This document shows, piece by piece, positions 13,912 to 18,867 of a DNA stretch of 18,867 nucleotides (position 1 is the stretch's first letter; every line of letters begins with the position of its first letter). Under the pieces are notes generated by a model. It had not been told where the DNA came from. It saw only the letters and a list, made by a program, of their open reading frames with translations, and did no database searches. Both the position numbers and the translations under genes were made by a program. The stretch is from UBA8231 sp964512165 (GTDB lineage: Bacteria > Latescibacterota > UBA2968 > UBA8231). The stretch lies in NCBI GenBank assembly GCA_964512165.1, contig CAZEHQ010000065.1, forward strand, positions 1 to 18,867. Direction: 5' to 3'.

Positions 13912-15840
13912 TCACTCCAGGAGGCGGACTCCGCGGATCTTCAGGGCCGCCCAGCGGTGCGTTCGCGGCGACGGCCCCGCGCGCAGGACGAAGCGGCTGT
14001 CGGCGAGAAGTCCCGTGTAGAAGAAGCCCGCCCGGCGCAGCGAGTCCGGCAGAGGGGCTTCCACCCGGAAGCGGCCGGTTCCCTCCACCGGGAAGACCTG
14101 CCCGGGCGTGTCGTTGAACTCGACCTGGACAGCGGTTGGCGCCGCCGGGGCCCCCGGGTCGACGGCGGCCTCGAAGCGGACGCGGCGCCTGGTTCCGTCG
14201 TTGTGCAGAAGGAAGGTGGAGCGGCGGTCGAACCAGAGGCCGCTGCCGTCCGCGCGAGCGGGGTCCTCGCTGCAGCCCCGGATGATCTGTCCGAGGGAGG
14301 CCCCCCCCGGCCGGGTGAGGTCCAGGTGATCGGCAAACCGGCCGCGGTCCTCCTCGTCTCCGAAGGGGCCGAAGCGGCTGACCCCCTCCCCGGTCATGGG
14401 AAAGTACTGGACCGCGAACCGGTGGCGCCGCGGGGCCGGCGGGGTGATGTACCCCAGGGAGCGCAGCTCCTCGAGCTTTTCCGCGGTCGGGTCGGCCTGC
14501 GACCGCTGCCGGGCGTTGAAGATGCCCAGGTTCCTGTTGTAGTGCCGTTGCATGGCCCCGTAGAGCCTGGCGGCCTCGTCGGCCTCGGTCTCGAGCAGGT
14601 TCCGGGTCTCCCCGGGATCGCGGCTCAGATCGTAGAGTTCCTTGGTGTCCCGCAGCCTGTCGAGGATCAGCTTCCACCTCCCCTCCCGCAGGGTCTGGAT
14701 CAGCGTCCCCACGGGCCGGTTGGCGAAGAAGGTGCCCTCCGAATGGATCGGCCGGGCCTCTGTCAGGGCCTTCGCGGTCCCGGAGAAGGGCCACAGGGAC
14801 CGGCCCTGCACCTGTTCCGGCACCGGCATGCCGGCCCTCTCCAGCAGGGTGGGGAGCACGTCGATGAGGCTCACGGGGCGGGAGATCCTCCGGCCGATCC
14901 CGTCCTCCGCGGGGTCGAAGAGGACGAGGGGGACGTGCAGACCCACGTCGTAGCCGGAGTTGGCGTGTCCGAAGAACCCGTGCTCCAGCAGCTGCTCGCC
15001 GTGGTCGGAGGTGACCAGGACCACCGTGTTGCGGTCCAGCCCGTTGCGGCGCAGGGCCTCCAGGATGGCCCCCACCGCTTCGTCCCAATACGCGATGGAG
15101 GAGTCGTACAGGTCCGAGTAGTCCTCGAAGTAGCGGGCGACTTCGCCCGGGTCCTCCCCTTCACCCCGCCACTTCTGCACCGTGGACCACCAGGCGCGCA
15201 TCACCATGGTCTCGAGGAGCAGGGTGTCCTGCATGTCGAAGACGAAGGCGGAGGGGTCGGCCATGCGGCTGAACTCGGCGGCCGGTATCCGATGCGGGTC
15301 GTGGACGTCGAGAAAGTGCAGGTATGCCAGGAAGGGACGGTCTCCCTCCCGGGAGTGCCTGTCGATGAACTCCGAGGCCGCCTCGGCCAGCTCGAAGGCC
15401 GAAGCCCGGTTGTTCTCGAAGTGCTCGTGGAACCCCTGGTCCATCCCGTACTTCCGGCCCGCCAGGCCGTTGGCGATGAAGGCCGCCGTGGTGTAGCCGG
15501 CGTCGCGGAAGATCTCGGCCATGGTCAGGTTCGCGTCCTCGAGCACGTAATCCGAGTTCACGTACCCGTGGGCGAGGGGGTATTGGCCGGTGAAGAGGGA
15601 GGCGGTGGAGGCCTGGGTGTAGTCCGAGGGAGCGTAGCAACGCGTGAAGAGGGTTCCCCTCTGCGCCAGCCGGTCGACGGCGGGGCTGGTGGGCTTTCCG
15701 TAGCCATAGCAGCCGAGACGGTCCGCCCTCAGTGTGTCCATGAGCAGGATGAGGATGTTCGGCCTGGGGGCCTGCGGGGTGGTGCAGGCGATCAGCCCGG
15801 AAAGGGCGGCTGCGGCGGCGGCGAGAAGAGGAAGGATCAA
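13912..15840 (-). CDS. Sulfatase-superfamily lipoprotein with Thr at the nucleophile position and a C-terminal extension
   Basis: The fold is clear. RPNILILLMDTLRADRLGCYGY is the N-terminal strand and metal site, shifted to Asp-Thr as in the arylsulfatase/phosphotransferase branch. PTSPAVDRLAQRGTLF follows, then LVTSDHGEQLLEHGFFGH and DVLPTLLERAGMP. At the nucleophile the motif is YTQASTASLFTG, where sulfatases have CxPSRxxLLTG, so Thr replaces the formylglycine Cys/Ser and the conserved Arg is also lost. That pattern is seen in phosphoryl- or phosphoethanolamine-transferase-like members (threonine nucleophile, as in LtaS or EptA). After the sulfatase domain come about 170 residues of beta-rich sequence I do not recognise. 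The lipobox LIAC directly precedes the catalytic domain. The start is uncertain: TTG 15840 gives a short signal peptide (642 residues) without positive charges, while ATG 15987 would add 49 residues and overlap the divergent TPR gene. Substrate unknown. Confidence 0.88.
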   Translation of the reverse strand: MILPLLAAAAAALSGLIACTTPQAPRPNILILLMDTLRADRLGCYGYGKPTSPAVDRLAQRGTLFTRCYAPSDYTQASTASLFTGQYPLAHGYVNSDYVLEDANLTMAEIFRDAGYTTAAFIANGLAGRKYGMDQGFHEHFENNRASAFELAEAASEFIDRHSREGDRPFLAYLHFLDVHDPHRIPAAEFSRMADPSAFVFDMQDTLLLETMVMRAWWSTVQKWRGEGEDPGEVARYFEDYSDLYDSSIAYWDEAVGAILEALRRNGLDRNTVVLVTSDHGEQLLEHGFFGHANSGYDVGLHVPLVLFDPAEDGIGRRISRPVSLIDVLPTLLERAGMPVPEQVQGRSLWPFSGTAKALTEARPIHSEGTFFANRPVGTLIQTLREGRWKLILDRLRDTKELYDLSRDPGETRNLLETEADEAARLYGAMQRHYNRNLGIFNARQRSQADPTAEKLEELRSLGYITPPAPRRHRFAVQYFPMTGEGVSRFGPFGDEEDRGRFADHLDLTRPGGASLGQIIRGCSEDPARADGSGLWFDRRSTFLLHNDGTRRRVRFEAAVDPGAPAAPTAVQVEFNDTPGQVFPVEGTGRFRVEAPLPDSLRRAGFFYTGLLADSRFVLRAGPSPRTHRWAALKIRGVRLLE

Positions 15841-15925
15841 GGGAATGGGCCGGGGGTTTCTCGTGTGGGGTTGGCGCGTGGAGCCGCGGGCCTCGCCCGC
15901 TCTCCCGGACGCAACATCAACGGGG

Positions 15926-15941
15926 TACCTTGAGCAAGGTA
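15926..15941. promoter_or_regulatory. 16-base inverted repeat abutting the TPR gene start codon
   Basis: TACCTTGAGCAAGGTA is a perfect seven-base inverted repeat around a central AG; its last base is the A of the ATG at 15941. The right arm includes the AAGG that would serve as ribosome binding site, so it could be an operator covering the translation start or an RNA hairpin (TACCTTG with CAAGGTA) that hides the binding site. It lies between the divergent sulfatase-like and TPR genes, within about 100 bases, and could affect both. Confidence 0.4.
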
Positions 15942-17518
15942 TGACCCGAAGGTCAACGAGTCCCGCGCGCCTGCCATGGGCCCGCATGCTCCTGATCGGG
16001 GCGGCGGTCTGCGCTTGCGACCCCGGCCCCGCGGAGCGGCAGCAGCGACTCCGTGCCCGCTACCCGCTGGGAGCCGCCGGAGCCGGGTCGATCGCGGCCT
16101 TGCAGGCTGCGGTGGACCGGGGCCGGGCGTCGCCTGAGGACCGCTGCGACCTGGCCGCGGCCCTGGCCGCCGGGGGGCGGCTGGGTCCCGCCCTGGAGGT
16201 CCTGGAGGAGGCCCGCGGGCTCCATCCCGAGAGCGTGAGGGTTCTCTACAACCTGGGCGATCTGCAACGCCGCCTCGGGCGCCTGGGCGAGGCCGTGAAA
16301 ACCCTCACGGGGGCCGTGCGCCAGGAGCCGGGTTTCGCGGACCTCCGCCTCAGCCTCTGCGGGGCGTACGCCCATCGGGCCCCGGTCGCCGCTGCCGGCT
16401 CGCCGGAGCGGGTGGTGCAGGCCGACCTCGACAGTGCCCTCGCTCACTGCGCGGCGGCTGTCGGCCTGTGGCCCGAGAACGCCTTCTACCGGCACAACCT
16501 CGGCCGGGTCCTGTACCTGGCCGCCAGGTACGAAGAGGCGGCCGAGGCCTTCGCAGAGGCCCTGGGGCTCGACACAGGCCGCCAGGACAGCCGCCTCTAC
16601 CTGGGGAAGTCACTGGTCGTGGCCGGCAGGTTCGAGCCCGCCCTCGAGCACCTGAGCGGCTCGGTGGCGGCGGCGCCGGAGGACGCCGAGGGACACTACT
16701 TCAGGGGCCGCGCTCTCGAGGGGCTCGGACGGCTCCCCGAGGCGGCCCGGGCCTACGAACGGGCGGTGGCCCTGCGGCCGGAGTACGCCGACGCCCTCTA
16801 CAGCCTCGGCCGAGTTCTCCACCGGGATGGGCGGCAGGCGGAAGGGGACAGCGTACTGGTCCGCTTCGAGTCCCTCGAGGCCCGGGGCGGGGCCGGACTG
16901 GCCGCGGCCCGGGCGGCGGTTCAGCGGCAACCCCGGAATCTCCTCTCACGCCGGGCCCTGGCAGCGGGCCTGATCGCAATTGGACAGCTGTCCGAGGCCC
17001 GGGAACAGCTGCTCGTGGCGCGCGCCGTGGATCCCCGGCACGCGGGGGTGCTCTTCGATCTCGGTCTGGTCCTCGCGCGCCAGCAGGACTGGCCGGGCTC
17101 GATCGCGGCGCTGATCGAAGCGGTCCAGATCGAGCCCGACTCGGCGGCCTACGGCGTGCGCCTGGCCCAGGCCTACGCCGGCGCCGGGATGACGGCAGAG
17201 GCGGGGCACACCCTGGGGAGGATCCTGGAGGCGCATCCAGACCACGGCAAGGCGCGGCTGGAGATGGCCCGGATCGAGGAGAGCCGGGGTCGGCTGGGGG
17301 AGGCGGAGAGGCTGCTGAAGGACCTGTTGCGCGTTCCGGCCGCAGGGGTCGATCCGGACGAGGTCCGGTTTCGCCTGGCCGTGATCCTCCTGCGCAACGA
17401 GCGTCCGGCCGAGGCCGGGCCGCTCCTCGAGGAGGTCGTGGCGAGGGATCCGGCCTTCCCCCGGGCAGCGGAACTGCTGCGCGCCCTCGAGCGGCGCCAG
17501 AGTGGCGGCGGACTCTGA
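15941..17518 (+). CDS. TPR-repeat lipoprotein
   Basis: The product is 525 residues from ATG 15941. The frame is open further upstream, but only the part from here has a signal peptide: MTRRSTSPARLPWAR, a hydrophobic run, then the lipobox VCAC, followed by DPGP. The rest is a tetratricopeptide solenoid. Repeats with the usual small/large pattern are easily seen, for example VRVLYNLGDLQRRLGRLGEA, AFYRHNLGRVLYLAARYEEA, AEGHYFRGRALEGLGRLPEA, and later AGVLFDLGLVLARQQDWPGS. I count roughly ten units separated by Pro at their ends. TPR lipoproteins serve as protein-docking scaffolds in the envelope; no enzymatic domain is present. It is divergent from the Thr-type sulfatase-like lipoprotein, and pairs of sulfatase-like and TPR proteins recur in bacterial genomes, so a shared complex is plausible but not shown. 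The next gene follows after 134 bases. Confidence 0.92.
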   Translation: MTRRSTSPARLPWARMLLIGAAVCACDPGPAERQQRLRARYPLGAAGAGSIAALQAAVDRGRASPEDRCDLAAALAAGGRLGPALEVLEEARGLHPESVRVLYNLGDLQRRLGRLGEAVKTLTGAVRQEPGFADLRLSLCGAYAHRAPVAAAGSPERVVQADLDSALAHCAAAVGLWPENAFYRHNLGRVLYLAARYEEAAEAFAEALGLDTGRQDSRLYLGKSLVVAGRFEPALEHLSGSVAAAPEDAEGHYFRGRALEGLGRLPEAARAYERAVALRPEYADALYSLGRVLHRDGRQAEGDSVLVRFESLEARGGAGLAAARAAVQRQPRNLLSRRALAAGLIAIGQLSEAREQLLVARAVDPRHAGVLFDLGLVLARQQDWPGSIAALIEAVQIEPDSAAYGVRLAQAYAGAGMTAEAGHTLGRILEAHPDHGKARLEMARIEESRGRLGEAERLLKDLLRVPAAGVDPDEVRFRLAVILLRNERPAEAGPLLEEVVARDPAFPRAAELLRALERRQSGGGL

Positions 17519-17601
17519 AGCCCGGCGGCCGGCTGCACTCGGGCGACCCGGGTGAGGTTTCGGGATTTTCCGTTCTCCCCCTCAGTGGCTATCTATATCC
17601 C

Positions 17602-17622
17602 AAGGCCGCCCGTTTGGGCCTT
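17602..17622 (+). terminator. Short hairpin between the TPR and small lipoprotein genes
   Basis: AAGGCC at 17602-17607 and GGCCTT at 17617-17622 form a six-base stem with a nine-base loop, followed by TTCACCC rather than a run of T. It may end the TPR transcript or sit early in the leader of the next gene. A faint promoter-like pair (TTTCCG at 17567, TATCTA at 17590, spacer 17) lies just upstream, and if that promoter were real the hairpin would be in the transcript rather than a terminator. Confidence 0.25.
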
Positions 17623-17652
17623 TCACCCATGACAGGACAGGAGTCACGATCC

Positions 17653-18270
17653 ATGGCGCCTTCGGACCGAAAGCCACACCCGGGAAGCCCAGTGGGCGGC
17701 ACCGGGGGCCGGGGTCTTGCCGGACCCGGTCCGGGGTCCTTCCGCGCCGCGCTGGGCCCGGCGATCGCCGGAGCCCTGGTCTCGGCGATGGCGGCCCTCC
17801 CCGGCTGCGGCGAGCCCGAACGTCCGCTGCTGCATCCCAAGGATCTGCTAGGGCGCACACCCGAGGCGCTCATGGAACGCCTGGGGGCGGCGGACATGCA
17901 CATCGAGGAGACGCCGACGCGGATCGGCTTCCTGCGCTGGAACGACCTCGGCGGCATCCGGGTCCTCGTCTCCTACACCGACTCGACCAGCACCTACGTC
18001 ACCTACCGGTTTCCCGAGGAGGGGCCCTTCGACGAGGAGCAGGCCTTTGGCACCCTTGGATTGAGCCGGCCTTCCACGGCGGGCCGGCCCACGAAGGGGA
18101 GCCCGGCGCGGGTCTGGGATCCCGCGGAGGAGTTCTCTCGCCTCTCGGTCAATCCCTTCACGAGGCTGATCTCGGTGGGCCCTTTGCCGGAGTGGGCCAA
18201 GCAGGGGATTCGCCACACCGAAGCCTCCGGTCCTCTGGACATGCCGCGGGGGGCGTCCGCCGAGCCGTGA
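17653..18270 (+). CDS. Small unrecognised lipoprotein (possibly BamE-like fold)
   Basis: The product is 205 residues. ATG 17653 is chosen over ATG 17629 because AGGAG lies about nine bases upstream; the frame stays open far upstream, but that part is a shadow of the TPR gene. A long Gly/Pro-rich N-terminus precedes a hydrophobic run (ALGPAIAGALVSAMAAL) ending in the lipobox LPGC, so it is predicted to be a lipoprotein with an unusually long n-region. The mature part begins with LLHPKDLLGRTPEALMERLGA, reminiscent of the alpha-helix of SmpA/OmlA (BamE-like) domains. Beta strands follow (IRVLVSYTDSTSTYVTYRF), then a loop with SPARVWDPAEEFSRLSVNPF. The resemblance is a weak, by-eye inference and no characterised family is recognised. 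It lies downstream of the TPR lipoprotein gene in the same orientation, and its stop is only eight bases before a strong-looking promoter for the next gene. Confidence 0.75.
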   Translation: MAPSDRKPHPGSPVGGTGGRGLAGPGPGSFRAALGPAIAGALVSAMAALPGCGEPERPLLHPKDLLGRTPEALMERLGAADMHIEETPTRIGFLRWNDLGGIRVLVSYTDSTSTYVTYRFPEEGPFDEEQAFGTLGLSRPSTAGRPTKGSPARVWDPAEEFSRLSVNPFTRLISVGPLPEWAKQGIRHTEASGPLDMPRGASAEP

Positions 18271-18278
18271 GAAAAGGC

Positions 18279-18308
18279 TTGACTTGCCCCCTCGCCATTA
18301 CTTATAAC
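18279..18308 (+). promoter_or_regulatory. Sigma-70-like promoter of the terminal secreted-protein gene
   Basis: The -35 element TTGACT is at 18279-18284 and the -10 element TATAAC is at 18303-18308, with an 18-base spacer. Both match the housekeeping consensus at five of six positions, and the surroundings are more AT-rich than the neighbouring coding sequence. It is the clearest promoter in the window. Transcription would start near 18315 and leave an untranslated leader of about 200 bases before ATG 18517. Confidence 0.7.
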
Positions 18309-18516
18309 ATCCCGCGATAGGAGCCCCCCGTGGCTCTCAGGCGGACGGCGGGAAGCCGAGCCTCGGCGCAGGCGGTGCGACGATGGAAAGACAGAACAGC
18401 AGAGTTGCCTCGACAGGGACTCTCGACCGCGTGGACCGCCGGCCCTCGGAGGCCGCGCCCCCCTTCATCCAACTACCCTCGAGCACTCCCAACCCTTCCG
18501 AAGGAGGATTTGGCAC
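18309..18516 (+). other. Structured 5' leader of about 200 bases
   Basis: No convincing gene is present between the promoter and ATG 18517. Two hairpins sit near the 5' end: GAGCC at 18321-18325 with GGCTC at 18332-18336, and GCCGAG at 18355-18360 with CTCGGC at 18362-18367 (the tightest pairs would not form, giving a five-base stem with a three-base loop). The leader ends in AAGGAGG nine bases before the ATG. A long leader could carry RNA-based control, but I could not match it to a known riboswitch, and the fold is by eye only. Confidence 0.4.
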
Positions 18517-18867
18517 ATGCGAGTTTCTCGCTGGCTCACGGCTGTGAGCCTGGGTGCCCTTCTCGCCGGTACTGCCTTCGCGCAGACCACGAGATACGGG
18601 GATCCGGACTGGGTCCGAGAGGACGCCTGGCGCAGCGGCATGCCCGTCGTGCTGACCGCTGGCACTCAGGACGTTCAGTATTCCTTTGATGGCAACCCCC
18701 TCCCGATCCCCTTCACCATCTCCGGCACGCGGGCTACCGTCTACCTGGCGGTCTACACCAGCGGCGCCAACCCGCAGTACGGCGGCGATCCCTTCCGCAC
18801 CGGCGGCATCGGCGGCGCCGTCTTGAGGGCCGCCGGGATCGACACCCTGGTGTCCCTCTCCGCGGGG
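18517..18867 (+). CDS. Secreted protein, N-terminal part (cut by right edge)
   Basis: ATG 18517 has AAGGAGG nine bases upstream, one of the best ribosome binding sites in the window. The first 117 residues are visible. A classical signal peptide (MRVSRWL, then the hydrophobic AVSLGALLAGTA) ends in AFA before QTTRYGD, so the mature protein starts near residue 23. What follows is beta-rich and Gly/Pro-containing: VVLTAGTQDVQYSFDGNP, IPFTISGTRATVYLAVYT, then a Gly-rich turn YGGDPFRTGGIGG. This could be the first beta-sandwich of a larger extracellular or surface protein; no family is recognised. The strong promoter and ribosome binding site suggest high expression. The protein continues beyond the window, so its length and C-terminal sorting signal are unknown. 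Confidence 0.8.
   Translation, partial: MRVSRWLTAVSLGALLAGTAFAQTTRYGDPDWVREDAWRSGMPVVLTAGTQDVQYSFDGNPLPIPFTISGTRATVYLAVYTSGANPQYGGDPFRTGGIGGAVLRAAGIDTLVSLSAG

Noticed and set aside
12572..15088. 838-residue open frame on the minus strand covering the Gfo/Idh/MocA and part of the sulfatase-like gene
   Set aside because: Low-complexity composition and no domain motifs; it overlaps two genes supported by motifs in other frames.
13777..15933. 718-residue open frame on the plus strand opposite the sulfatase-like gene
   Set aside because: Antisense shadow with repetitive Gly/Val/Glu content and no motif; the minus strand holds the sulfatase fold.
15734..15940. Upstream extension of the TPR lipoprotein frame
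   Set aside because: It would remove the signal peptide from the N-terminus and is antisense to the sulfatase-like gene.
17567..17595. Promoter (TTTCCG, 17-base spacer, TATCTA) before the small lipoprotein gene
   Set aside because: Both elements are weak matches and conflict with reading the hairpin at 17602-17622 as a terminator.
18309..18516. Known riboswitch (for example cyclic di-GMP type) in the leader
   Set aside because: I could not find the conserved core motifs of a known class; only simple hairpins are visible.
18383..18547. 54-codon open frame starting in the leader and overlapping the secreted protein
   Set aside because: No good ribosome binding site, composition unlike protein, and it overlaps the strongly supported gene at 18517.
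1..18867. tRNA, rRNA, CRISPR array, insertion sequence, or prophage signs
   Set aside because: No repeated spacer pattern, transposase, integrase or RNA-gene signature was seen on reading both strands; short RNAs could be missed without a computed search.

Overview
The window is very GC-rich and densely coded. It carries an outer-membrane barrel protein, several lipoproteins with clear lipoboxes, and periplasmic c-type haem and sulfatase-like proteins, so the source is a Gram-negative bacterium. The mix of a NatAB-type exporter, sulfatase-like enzymes and TPR lipoproteins at this GC content would fit environmental lineages such as Gemmatimonadota, Krumholzibacteriota, Latescibacterota or Eisenbacteria. 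Nothing here (no rRNA, no marker gene) decides between them, so the placement is inference.

Layout. Positions 3-665 (+) are the end of an unrecognised membrane protein that enters from the left edge. Positions 823-4632 (-) form a three-gene operon read leftward: an outer-membrane beta-barrel (3337-4632), an imelysin-family lipoprotein (2234-3304) and a two-haem DUF1111 oxidoreductase (823-2229). Imelysin next to DUF1111 is a known envelope pairing tied to iron; the barrel would be its outer-membrane partner. A divergent, locally AT-rich control region (4633-4907) separates it from a rightward cluster of six tightly packed genes (4908-11578). These are a DRE-TIM aldolase broken by a frameshifting deletion, a Cys-type sulfatase, a secreted S33 peptidase-like hydrolase, the two subunits of a NatAB-type ABC transporter, and a membrane-anchored alpha/beta hydrolase. 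Start and stop codons overlap or nearly touch at most junctions.

Positions 11568-12566 (-) encode an unusual fusion of a DUF2784 membrane domain to a CPBP (Abi) intramembrane protease domain, converging on the hydrolase with an 11-base overlap. Positions 12701-13852 (+) are a Gfo/Idh/MocA-type oxidoreductase. Positions 13912-15840 (-) are a sulfatase-superfamily lipoprotein with threonine where sulfatases carry the formylglycine Cys/Ser. It is divergent from a TPR-repeat lipoprotein (15941-17518, +) whose start codon lies under a 16-base inverted repeat. A small unrecognised lipoprotein follows (17653-18270, +). Last come the best sigma-70-like promoter of the window (18279-18308), a leader of about 200 bases with hairpins, and the beginning of a secreted protein (18517-18867) cut by the right edge.

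No tRNA, rRNA, CRISPR array, insertion sequence or attachment site was seen. The most informative points are the broken aldolase, the DUF2784-CPBP fusion, the Thr-type sulfatase-like lipoprotein with its TPR neighbour, and the long leader before the truncated secreted protein.
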